A stretch of DNA of 64,000 nt from the NCBI GenBank assembly GCA_032207245.1, contig CM063498.1, forward strand, positions 94,305,301-94,369,300. The letters are read 5' to 3'. Origin of the DNA: Pardosa pseudoannulata (taxonomy: Eukaryota; Arthropoda; Arachnida; Araneae; Lycosidae). Made by a program: the position numbers and the translations under genes. The notes under the pieces are model-generated. The model had not been told where the DNA came from, made no database searches, and was given only the letters and a program-made list of their open reading frames with translations. Of the stretch, positions 36,136-45,859 are shown piece after piece (the first letter of the stretch is position 1; each line of letters opens with the position of its first letter).

Positions 36136-37134
36136 CAATAGAACCTCGATTATCCGAGCTAAATGGGACCGCTAGTACCTCGGATATTGGAAATCTCGGT
36201 TAATAGAAACCCTGTATAAAAACCTTTCGTGCTTTCGAATTTGACTAACTTTTAAAGTAAAAAACAATAGAACGTTCTTTAAATGATAAAAATAAACATA
36301 CATGAACTTATGTTTCATAGCTAAAAAGATTTAAAAAAGAAATCAACTCAAGTAGTAAATTTTAAAAAGTAAAATGGAATTTTTTAAACTATACTTAGTT
36401 AAATATTGAAAGACGCATTTTCAAAAATAACACAAATCTCAAGAAAATATTGTATTTTTAAAATTTAATATGCATTCATATACTAAATTTAGATTCTTTT
36501 ACAAATGTCTGTTACCTTTCGTTGCAAAAGTTCAGAATTTCTATCATGGGCAGCCCTACTCGCCAATTTTTGAGCAACAGGAGATCCATCGGTGTTGCAT
36601 CGTTTCTTTGCTCCAAATATTTTAGAGCAGTTTTCAGTGCTTGAACACTTTCACTATGACTTATAGTCGTGGAATCATTAAAGTCCTCATCTTCATTTTC
36701 TGCATCATTAATGTCCGTTGAAGGATTAACGGATTGTATTATTTCTTCATCATTGAGAATTTCAAAATTTGGATGTTGATACTCAACGTCCAGCTACTCG
36801 CAAATGTCCTCTTCCAAAACTTCCTCGCATCCTTCAATTCCATTGATCTCAAGAAGTTCCCTGTAGGTGTATTTTCCTTCTGCTGGAATTCACCTTGTCT
36901 CCTCTTTTCAACAATTATTTTGTTGAATGATTTACGAATTGTAACTGGATTCACTAATTGCCATGCCTGGGCAATCATGTTGTGGAGAAGAAGTGCCTGT
37001 AACACGGACAACGAACTAAAATGTGTATCATTTTTTCCAAGCTCATTTTGGAAAGGGAAAAAATTAGATTTCGTTATTGACTCAGTTAACAGAAACCTCG
37101 GTTAATCGAAGCTAGGTTAATCAAGGTTCTACTG
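36136..37134 (-). mobile_element. Tigger/pogo-type DNA transposon, deleted
   Basis: Terminal inverted repeat CAATAGAACCTCGATTATCC at the left and, from the minus strand, CAGTAGAACCTTGATTAACC at the right. TA duplicates lie at 36134-36135 and 37135-37136. The length of 999 bp is less than half of a complete Tigger element. It carries a minus-strand transposase remnant. Confidence 0.9.
36490..37030 (-). pseudogene. Tigger-like transposase C-terminal remnant
   Basis: A 90-residue minus-strand frame (36739-37011) includes MIAQAWQLVNPVTIRKSFNK, the conserved C-terminal part of pogo/Tigger and jerky-type transposases. Downstream, in changed frames, come ALKYLEQRNDATPMDLLLL-like text (about 36570-36620) and EILNFCNER. 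Stops and frame changes make it non-functional; the DDE core is not seen. Confidence 0.75.
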
Positions 37135-37136
37135 TA

Positions 37137-37424
37137 TGTTAGGCTTTATTTTGCACTTTGAATCACTTAAAATTATAAAACTTAGAAAAGACCTTTATGC
37201 AGAAAGAAAATAAAATGTTGGTATCTGAAATTGATGAAGCCTTAGTATTATCAGTAAGAATTTCCTATTGTTATACCTCAGTATTATGAGTGCTGTATTT
37301 CCCTATTGTTATGATGTTCTCTCTCAAATACTCTGAACTTCCTTAAAACATTTTTTTTCTCGTTCATTGCTCATGTTTCTTGGACAGCCTTATTTCCCGT
37401 ATACACTTGTTGAAAGATAGTTCT
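37137..37424. other. no recognised feature
   Basis: Short AT-rich spacer between the Tigger element and the isolated 290-bp repeat unit. Confidence 0.5.
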
Positions 37425-37600
37425 GTTGGTTTGAATAATACCGAAATAAATACAATATAAATTTGGGATATATTCCTACAAACCAAATTTCAGCTTATCA
37501 GCATATCGTATGTGTCAAACAATTACTTCTTTGAAAACTCCTATAACTTGATAATTTAAATACATAACTGATAGGTTTTGTATTTATTTTGCTGCCTCTC
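37425..37600 (+). repeat. 290-bp unit, uninterrupted relative
   Basis: GGTTTGAATAATACCGAAAT and ACCAAATTTCAGCTTATCAG match the 290-bp repeat. It has neither the hAT nor the Helitron at the homologous position, so it provides an empty site. Confidence 0.7.
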
Positions 37601-37654
37601 GGACAGCCAAAACACAATTACACCAAGCCATTAATTTTCGATATTTTTTCATTT

Positions 37655-38130
37655 TAATTTTGTACTGTTTCTAACACTTTGATGTGATACATCATTCAGG
37701 CTTTTTTTTGTTTGTTTGTTTGTTTGTTTGCACTGTTTCTAGTAAAAGCATTGCAGTCAACCCCTTTTTAGTTTGCAATGTTTTAACAAAATGTTTCTGT
37801 AGTCCATTAAGAATTTTTAAATTTTTACTTTTCTAAGAAATGCTTATACTTAAATACTGTAGTCCATTCCTCTAACTTTAGTTTACACTGTTTTAGTACA
37901 GTGTTGTCGTAGTTTATTTATGTTTATTAATTTGTAGTGTTTTTACAACAAAATTATGTTATAGATTTTTATTTTGGTTTTAGTTTGCAGTGTTTTCTAA
38001 CGCAGTATTGTGGTAGTCCATTCAGGATCTTTATTTTAGCTTGCATTATTCCTAACAATTATTTCTAAATTCCATCCCCTTGTTTTAGTTTACAGTGTGA
38101 CTAACGCATGAATGTGATAGTGCAGAAAAA
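37655..38130 (+). repeat. degenerate short tandem repeat, about 50-110 bp
   Basis: The phrase TTTAGTTTGCAGTGTTTTCTAA, varied (read as TTTAGTTTGCAGTG then TTTTCTAA), recurs at least seven times at 37663, 37730, 37772, 37881, 37932, 37983 and 38088, often followed by a TGTGGTAGTCCATT-like phrase. Spacing is irregular, so this is an old, decayed array. Confidence 0.6.
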
Positions 38131-38504
38131 ATTGGATTGCGGTACACGTAAAGTTTGTAAGGCAGGTTTTGGTGCTTTTCTTTTACGTATTTCTTAAAAG
38201 TTTTCTATACACATATCTGATGTTCCACGTGTTCCAAATACCCTTCCACATGATTCTTTTAATATTACATGTGTTTAAAAAATGCAAAAAAGTTGTGCTT
38301 TGTTCAATATTCTATTTTTGTAAGTGTTCGTTTCAGCTCTTTAGTAGTCAGAGAAAAAAGTCTTTAAGTAAAAATTATATTTTCTTTACACTGCTAATCA
38401 AACGAATAAAAGAATAAATACAGTACTTGTAGCAATTTTGGCTGCTCATTTACATTCATATAATCAATTTGAATATAAAATTGTGTTGGCTGATTTGAAA
38501 CAAA

Positions 38505-38730
38505 AATTAAAGTGCAAAAATTTTATAAAAAGTATTGTAAAATGCAGCAGTACAGTTGAAGCAACTGAAAAAGAAACTTTTGGAAACAAAACATAGATTT
38601 ATTTTCTTTGAAAGTGAGGGATTATAAACTTGGAAATAAAAAGCATAGAGCATAGCAAAATGCAGAATGGGATTTGAAACAAGTGAAAAAGCAACTTTTA
38701 AAATCAAAACATAGACTTATTTTTTCTTAG
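38505..38730. repeat. two-copy direct repeat
   Basis: GTAAAATGCAGCAGTACAGT...AACAAAACATAGATTTATTT is repeated 130 bp later as CAAAATGCAGAATGGGATTT...ATCAAAACATAGACTTATTT. Non-coding. Confidence 0.6.
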
Positions 38731-38739
38731 AAATTTAAA

Positions 38740-40138
38740 TCAAGCATAGCAATATTTCAACATAAATAGGAGCAGTACCTTACACACAGCTGACTGCAGC
38801 CGCTGAACTGATACCAACTAGCACGTTATACACGATTTTTAAACGAGTGCAATTGTCTGATTTGCATAAAACATTACAAGTTCAGAATAAAGAAACTGTA
38901 CTACAAACTTTTATTATGTACAAATAACACATAGTATGCATAAATAACTCTCTAAAAACAACATATAATAAAATAAAAGCATAAACATCGAAAATTCTAA
39001 ATAATTTGAAGATCGCGTTTTGCGATAGTAATAGAACGTTTTCAAGGACGTCATTGCCTCATACGCTGAACTGGAAAACAAAGTATATTTTCCAAATTAG
39101 AAAAACCGGCAAGTGGGGAATTTCCCAACAAACTGTTTATCCTAAATGCAATTATTTTCGGGTACTGACAAAAGAAAGACATACTAAATGCTTAAAATAG
39201 CTCTAAATAATGTAGCTTTCCACATTTGTAGCTATGTCAGAGGCTTGTAATAAATATAACTTTTCAATACAAATAGATTATTATGTATAAAACTGCGAAT
39301 AGACTTTAATGTATAAATTCCCTTTTATATACCTTTTTACTGCGTGAGGTCTCTAAAAGGTGCATTACATCATTGGAGGCCTCTAAAAAACATGTAAAAG
39401 TTTATTCCAGACTAAAAATATCAGGGACAAAATATTACGCTTTTAGAAAATTCTATCCTTTACGCCAACGCGGCATTACGTTTTTGTCACGCTGTTGACA
39501 AAATAAATAGAAAAGATTGTTATACGTCCCTTACTTAGAACTTTATATTGCACCGGCTTCGTGCTGTTGCCTGGGAAACTCTTGTAACAAGCATAAATTA
39601 TTTTTTCGAAATAAAGAGTGTGTTCTGAAAAACGGTGAAATCAAATGTTGCATTATATACTCAGTTACAAGAGTATCTTGTAAGATATATTAATGAGATA
39701 AACATACATAATTTATACAAAAGGCACAAATCTTTGAGAAAATAAGAATAAATTAAATAAAAACTAACATCGATAAATTGACTGTTAAAAGGGATACATT
39801 TTATACGTTTATTATAAATTTTGAAAGAGTTTCTTTTCAATTTCTGTAGAGATTAGCTTAATAGGGTGATTTCACGCAGCAGGAAACATCTCAACTAATG
39901 ACTATTCTGGCTTTCGCTTCAAACAGAAGGGCAGCATATTGGTTGCTTATTGGCTATCGTAAATATGAAAATGAATGGTAAAGGCATTAAAGTAGTTCGT
40001 GACTTTGCGTGGAATTGCTCTATTGGTATTACTCAGATATATTTAGAAAACAGCTAAAAACTATTAGTATGCTTTTAAGTTGTTGTTAGAAGCAGGATAA
40101 CATCTGAGAAAAGAGAAGAAAATTGCTTTGAGAGTTAA
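38740..40138. other. no recognised feature
   Basis: AT-rich. The 64-residue frame at 39006-39200 carries no motif I recognise. Only short low-value repeats are seen here. Confidence 0.5.
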
Positions 40139-40985
40139 TAATACGTGGTGTTTTCTTAAGAATACACATGTCCTTGACATATCCTCCGTGTTCATTAACA
40201 AAATTAAAAATGCAGGATCCCATTTTTAATATGGCATTCATGTATATGTGGTGTTATCTTAAGAACACACATGTCCTTGACATATCCTCCGTGTTCATTA
40301 ACAAAATTAAAAAGGCAGGAGCCCATTTTTAATATTTCATTCATGTATACGAGGGCCGAACGATGGCCGATTGGTTAGGGTGCTGGCCTTCGGTACTGGA
40401 GTTCGTGAGTTCAAATCCCACAGTGGTATGGATGTTCGTAGCCGTTCGGAATCGGCTTTAAGCTGTAGGTCCCGGTCTCATTAGCCCTCGTGTTGAAAAA
40501 AGTAGACCGTAGCACTCCAAACTAAACCAAACCATGTATACGAGGTGTTGTTTTCTTAAGAACACACACATCCTTGGCATATCCTCAGTGTTCATTAACA
40601 AAATTAAAAAGGCATGATCCCATTTTTAATGTGCCATTCATGTATACGTGGTGTTGTTTTCTTAAGAACACACACGTCCTTGGCATGTCCTCCGTGTTCA
40701 TTAACAAAATTAAAAAGGCAAGATCCTATTTTTAATATGTCAGTCATGTATATGTGCGGTTTTTTTCTTAAGAACACACACGTCCTTGGCATATCTACCA
40801 TGTTCATTACCAAAATTAAAAAGGCAAGATTCCATTTTTAATATGTCAGTCATGTATACGTGGTGTTGTTTTCTTAAGAACACACACGTCCTTGGCATAT
40901 CTACCATGTTCATTACCAAAATTAAAAAGGCAAGATTCCATTTTTAAAACGTCATTCACGTATACGTAGTGTTGTTTCCTTAGAG
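40139..40985 (+). repeat. 106-bp tandem array, about 7 units, split by a SINE
   Basis: CTTAAGAACACACACGTCCT recurs at 40155 and 40258, then (after the SINE and its duplication are subtracted) at 40555, 40661, 40767, 40873 and, truncated, 40979. Spacing is 103-106 bp, and exactly 106 in the last four. Units share GTGTTCATTAACAAAATTAA and CCCATTTTTAATATGTCATT. The open frames across it on both strands are repeat artefacts. Confidence 0.95.
40355..40532 (+). mobile_element. SINE-1, complete reference copy
   Basis: The 178-bp element is flanked by the perfect 13-bp target duplication catgtatacgagg (40342-40354 and 40533-40545). Its head, GCCGAACGATGGCCGATTGG then TTAGGGTGCTGG, holds an A-box-like region. 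GAGTTCAAATCCCAC holds the B box about 50 bp later. The body (GCCGTTCGGAATCGGCTTTA; GTCCCGGTCTCATTAGCCCT) is followed by a (CAAAC/TAAACC)n tail. It is a tRNA-derived SINE transcribed in principle by Pol III and moved by a non-LTR retrotransposon; which one is not visible here. About 16 copies or pieces occur in this window. Confidence 0.95.
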
Positions 40986-41194
40986 GAAAGAATAAAAACA
41001 TTTCAAAGAATTTACTTTTATACCAAGTGCAGTTCTATATATTACGTGTTTGAGTACAATTTTAAAGCTACATGTCTAGAAACAAATCTGATCCAGACTG
41101 AAAAATAACTTTAACCAAAATAAACAGAATAAAAAAAAGGTCAAAACAACAGTTTTGCGACAAAGGGAAGTGTTACGATCTGTAAAAGTGTAGA

Positions 41195-41520
41195 AATGTC
41201 CTCGTGACCTCTAATTCAGGATAATCCATAAATCATGAGTAAGTCAGCGGTCCTTTCTATATTTTGAAATCACATTTTTCTCTGCACAGTAAAGAAACCA
41301 AGAGAAAGGAAGAAAAAAAAGAAACCTGACGATGGTCACGAGTCAGGAAAGGGATGAAGAGGGTTGAGGAGACACTCGAGGGGAACATAAAGTCAGCGAT
41401 GTCTGTCATGTCATCGTTTTCTTTTGGGCGTGTACGAGGAATAAATGGATGTCTAAAAGGTGTCATTAATCAATGGAGTAACGTAGCAAAGAGTTAACAT
41501 ACCATGAATATGACCGATTC
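41195..41520 (+). repeat. diverged duplicated segment, copy 1
   Basis: Shares with 43245-43525 GATAATCCATAAATCATGAG, a GTCATCGTTTTCTTTTGGGC-like phrase, GAATAAATGGATGTCTAAAA and GGTGTCATTAATCAATG in the same order and orientation about 2.05 kb apart. G/C-richer than the surroundings. Nothing identifies it as coding; frames differ between the copies. Confidence 0.7.
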
Positions 41521-41954
41521 GTCGTCAGGAATTCGACTGGATTCGTGTCGTTACAGTTACGTTTCCCTTTTTACATTCGGTTTTTCAGGGAAATCAATTC
41601 GGGAATGTCGAAGTATTATATTATCCTGGAATTTTATTCAATATTCTTGTTGCATTCTTTTTGATTTGAGACAGTATCATAGCACATATCTCGACTGTCC
41701 GAGATGTCGTTACCTTCCAATCGATTCATAAAATCAATTTAAATGTTAACATTCCTTCAAAGTAATAATTATAGAGAATCAAGAAGATTTCAAATTATCT
41801 TCTCGAGTGTAGAACTAAATATTATGAAGTACGAAACCTTAGTGAAAGATCACAGTAAAAATGTAAAAATCTTTAACTTCTTGGCATACAAATAAAATGG
41901 AATTTTATACATTCGAAAAATACTGCTTAATTTTGTTCAACTTTGAACAGTTAT

Positions 41955-42260
41955 CCCTTAATTTGGCTAAGTCTAGCCGCTACATCGGACATATATATTT
42001 ATAACTACTATATAACATAATTGTCAGTGTTCGCCAGAGCGGACATTAATTATCTCAAAAATGGAAAAAAATATTTTTTTTGTTTATTTTATAGATATCC
42101 TAATTGCTATACAGACATGGAAAAATAACAGAAATCAAAAATTATTTGAAAAAACATATTGTCAAATTAATTGTTATAAACATTCTGAGAAAAGAACGTT
42201 TTATTTTGATATTTGGATTGTTATAAAATATTTAATTGACTCAAATATTGTTATTTCATT
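41955..42260. mobile_element. one-ended P2-type MITE remnant
   Basis: CCCTTAATTTGGCTAAGTCT at 41955 matches the right end of the MITE 12116-12331 (minus strand), but the preceding tetranucleotide is TTAT and no second end was found. SINE-2 begins 30 bp after the assigned end, so the right side may be displaced or lost. Confidence 0.5.
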
Positions 42261-42283
42261 TAGTTGTCGTCATATTTCAGTCT

Positions 42284-42635
42284 GTGAGCCGCTGTAGCTC
42301 AGTCGGCAAAAGCAAGGCTCTCGTAACTGGAGAGTTGAGGGTTCGGAGCCCGAGCAGGCCTAAGGTCCGCCGTGTTCATTAAAGGTGACTGGGGCACTTA
42401 AAATATGTTCGGGATCTAAATGTCCTCCAAGTTCTCAATCAATACCTCTGGGGGGGGCAACCCTATGGGTCTTCTGCTTGTCCTTGCTTCAAAATTACGA
42501 GGACCCACTTGAGCATCAGTCGACTTTCACCCTTGTGGTACTCGTTAAAAACAAAAGGGGCACGCCTTTGCCTTAATACGAGTAACCTCCGACTCAATAG
42601 TGTTTGGTTTGACCAAGTGGCATAAGGCTACAGCA
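42284..42635 (+). mobile_element. SINE-2, tRNA-derived, with 12-bp target duplication
   Basis: The head GCCGCTGTAGCTCAGTCGGC (A box) and GAGGGTTCGGAGCCCGAGC (B box) give a good tRNA-like cloverleaf core. The anticodon-loop region CTCTCGTAACTGG reads CGT, as in a threonine tRNA. The body is about 270 bp, rather GC-rich, with a CTCTGGGGGGGGCAACCCTA stretch. The 12-bp direct repeat atatttcagtct flanks it at 42272-42283 and 42636-42647. It is a different family from SINE-1 and the only copy here. It contains TTCGGGATCTAAATG, also found in LTR copy A (near 1484), perhaps by chance. Confidence 0.9.
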
Positions 42636-42727
42636 ATATTTCAGTCTATTAGTCTTAAAATATTCCCTAGCATGACATTTGGTGTGCGAGATACTGCTAT
42701 CTGAATACAGTAATATAATGGAATAAT

Positions 42728-42759
42728 AAAGGAGCACACTGCTTTCAGTGTGCTCCTTT
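42728..42759. other. perfect 14-bp hairpin
   Basis: AAAGGAGCACACTG and CAGTGTGCTCCTTT flank the tetraloop CTTT. Weaker pairing continues outward (CAGTAAT at 42711 against ATTTACTG at 42763). Nearby sequence is not repetitive in this window. Confidence 0.85.
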
Positions 42760-43244
42760 CTGATTTACTGATTTGCGAAAGCAACTTTTCTATTGGTACT
42801 GTTGAGAGGATGCGAGGGGGAGCATCCCGAACCTTGTAAACTAACCAGTATCAATACATAAGTAAACAAACTAAGTAATTTAATAGTACACTAATATACT
42901 GCACGACGACTGCCGTCAACATCTGCAATGGCTCAATAAATGACTGTAGAATCCAACTCGTCATTGTATGTCAAGAAACTAAGTAATACAACCTTTAATA
43001 GATAAAAGGTAATAAATAAATGGGATTACCCAGATTGCAAATTTTGCCAATCCAACCAAAAATACAAAATTTAAAACATTTCTTTACATTAATTACAACA
43101 AAACATTACTTTAAACTAAACCCCAAAAATAAATAATTCAATAATGTTGGATGACTTATGGAATATTCTGCCTGTCCGGCTAGTTCCAAACTATTCTCTT
43201 TCTGATACTAAGGAGGAACTTCCAAGAGGCTACAGGATGCAACG

Positions 43245-43525
43245 TCGTTATTGTGACCTGTGATTCAGGGAGGGAGGGGAAATCCATAAATCATGAGTGT
43301 GTTGTCAGTTCCGTATTTTTGAGCCATTTTTCCCCATAACCGTACACTAGGGTAGAAGGAGAGAAGGGGAGGAACGAGGTGAAAGGATGGATGCAAGAAA
43401 AAACTCAATCGGTACATCGTCTATCTTGTCATCTTTTTGTGTAAAGAATAAATGGGTATCGAAAAGGTGGCATTTATCAATGAAGAAACGTTGCAGAGAG
43501 TTATCATACTCTGAATGTGTTGGAT
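43245..43525 (+). repeat. diverged duplicated segment, copy 2
   Basis: Partner of 41195-41520. The overlapping 74-residue frame (43387-43611) is not shared in the other copy, arguing against a coding role. Confidence 0.65.
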
Positions 43526-44267
43526 CTATCTTTTCAAAACCTTGTCTTTCTCCGGTTTCCTTTACAAGTCAGTTTGTGCAGTTTGCTTATGTTTGTTTTT
43601 TTTTTCCTTAAGTCTCAGTTCAAGCTGCGAAATTGATTTACGGATAGTAATTTCTTTAATAGTATCTACAGGGAATTCTATTTTTACCTTCCTAAGGCGT
43701 TTGTGGTGTAAAATAAAGGTTTGTAAGAGATAACGGTTAAAAATTACAGATCTGCAATATTCTTTCAAAGAATTATACGTAACTCATGAATATAAATTGT
43801 CTATTAAAAGAAGTTTAAATTGAAAAAATATATAAATTTCCTATTTTCTTTAGAATTTTGTAGTTAAATTGTAAGGTTAGCTCTGGCATTTTCTTTACGG
43901 TATTATAACATTGATTTGGAATTGAGACAGTAAATTTTAAACACATTGTGAGACACATCAAAATTACTTCATTAAAATATTAGTTTGTGTGTGTGAAGGC
44001 GGTGCAATATACGTCAGACGAAGCTTCTTGTGCTCCATGTCCATGCAGAACTTAGTAAATTGGATTGTGGCAATGCGGCAGAGAAGAAGAAGCTTCAGAA
44101 AGAGAGAAAATGTCTAACGAGAACGAAAGATTTAACTTTGCTAACGCTTAAACAGAAAGGACGATGTTTTTAAATAATATATATTTAATTAGGGTTTTTT
44201 GTGCTTTCAAAATTAAATGTTCGTTTGTTTATTTGAGGAATTACTTTAATTTCTAAAACATATAAAT

Positions 44268-44327
<60 letters not shown>

Positions 44328-44423
44328 TAAGGAAATACAATCGAAACACTTATCAATTCGTGGTACTGGTGATTTGCTGTGTATAAGGTCTAGATATGAC
44401 TGCCCTGGATCTTCCAAAAATAT
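43526..44423. other. spacer with a TA microsatellite
   Basis: (TA)n at 44269-44324. The rest is AT-rich without recognised features; 43980-44150 is somewhat more GC-rich, with no motif I can name. Confidence 0.5.
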
Positions 44424-45033
44424 TGTGACGTCGCTACACCCCATTGCCTTTACAAAGATGTTTTGTTAAAGCCCAGGACAAGGCGACTTTCTGCCTGTGT
44501 TTTTGACACTATACTACAAAGGGTTTTCGCTTCGATACGCCTTGAGATGTCCGAAGTGATTAGAAGGTCGGACGCGACGCCGAAATGCCAAACTGTCAGG
44601 CACCAACGAAAGGACCAATCGGAGGCTAGCAGGGAAGGAAAAGTGAATATGAAGAAGCGAAAGGTAACGTCAGGCGGCGCGAGTTTTCGCCGGAGATATT
44701 CCCTACGAGAGAACGAGCGGAGGCGATGACTTGTAACGGTTGGTTTTTTGGAGAGACTTTCTCCAGTTTTGTGTGGTACTCAATGATTCCCAGTTGTACC
44801 CCTGTACAACGGTATATCTGTCGGCACCTGACGGCAGATTGTTTTTTAGGTTTGCCTAGAACCTAGGACTTTTAGGTCCATACCAGCTCACCTGAGCCCT
44901 GTGATTTCCATTCGGAAAATTTGTAAATAGCTTCTATTTAACCAAGAATAAAAGTTGTTATTGTCATAAGCTGTACGTCTTGTCACAACCACTTCGACAC
45001 CCACACGTTACCCGAGGATTCAGTAACGTTACA
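44424..45033 (+). mobile_element. LTR of a Ty3-like retroelement
   Basis: Starts TGTGACGTCGCTACACC and ends CAGTAACGTTACA; the ends TGTGACGT and ACGTTACA are inverted copies. A polyadenylation signal AATAAA lies at 44946-44951. Immediately after it, TTTTGGCGCCTCCTTTGTCC then GGGGACTC resembles the TGGCGCC-type primer-binding sites of Ty3-like elements, which would make it a 5' LTR plus leader. The 4-bp ATAT on both sides could instead mark a solo LTR. The 88-residue frame inside is unrecognised. Confidence 0.65.
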
Positions 45034-45180
45034 ATATCTTTTGGCGCCTCCTTTGTCCGGGGACTCCAACGTCAGTTGAGGCAGAAAAAACCCTTATTTT
45101 CACTACTTAACACTTAACTAACTCAAAACTCTCCTTTCTCGCGAAAACAGAAGTTCAGCCTCTGAACGGAGGGTTACATC
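45034..45180 (+). other. possible primer-binding site and leader remnant
   Basis: TTTTGGCGCCTCC at 45040 and the following GC-richer 100 bp fit the leader after an LTR. No gag or pol is found downstream, so the element is truncated here. Confidence 0.4.
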
Positions 45181-45859
45181 CCGCAAAACCATTGGTTGAC
45201 TGAAGTTTAAAAGGAATCAGGAAGTTTTCCTTCCTGGTTTCGACAGCTCCAATACTCTTTCCTTACGGTGATCGTAGAGTAAAGGGAAAATTAATATCAA
45301 TGTTCACAGATGCAAATGTAACTTTTCCCTGCAAATCAAATGATACATTTATCGAGAGAAAATATGTGTCTGTCTATTCTCGAAGTGAAGTGAAAGGAAA
45401 AGGAGCGAGGCTTATAAAATTGCCAGTAGACTGCGTAGACATGGTATGAAAGACAGGCAATAGGCTGCGTAGACAAAGTAAGTCTTAGCATAAACATGTG
45501 GGGAATTGAATAAAGGATTTTTTTTTCAACAAAGCAGGTCATCATTTGACTTATAAATCCGGTCTTCATGCTAAAACAAACATCATAAAATTTTCCTCGT
45601 AATAAAGACTTTCGATTCTTCATGAAGAAAGATAATTGTATGGAAATCTCAACTAATCATATACTTCATTCATATAAACGTTTGCCAAAATGTAGCAAAA
45701 GCTAAAATTCTAAAGCAATTTGAGGTTTTTTAATTTTAAAAGCCTCGTTCTGCCTTTGTTTGTTTTATAAAAGCTTCTAGGGACGATTGGTTTGATTTGG
45801 AGTGTTATGGTCTACTTTTTGCAACATGAGGGCTAATGAGACCGGGACCTACAGCTTAA

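Noticed and set aside
40604..40841. Frames of 69 and 75 residues on both strands with internal repeats
   Set aside because: They follow the 106-bp tandem array.
42284..42360. Possible threonine tRNA gene
   Set aside because: The head is tRNA-like, but the 352-bp unit with a 12-bp target duplication shows a SINE insertion, and the acceptor stem is not properly closed.
43387..43611. A 74-residue plus-strand frame as a gene
   Set aside because: The duplicated segment at 41.2 kb does not keep the frame, and there is no recognisable domain.
44463..44729. An 88-residue basic frame inside the LTR
   Set aside because: LTRs are non-coding; the Arg-rich text follows from a GC-richer promoter region and matches no known protein.
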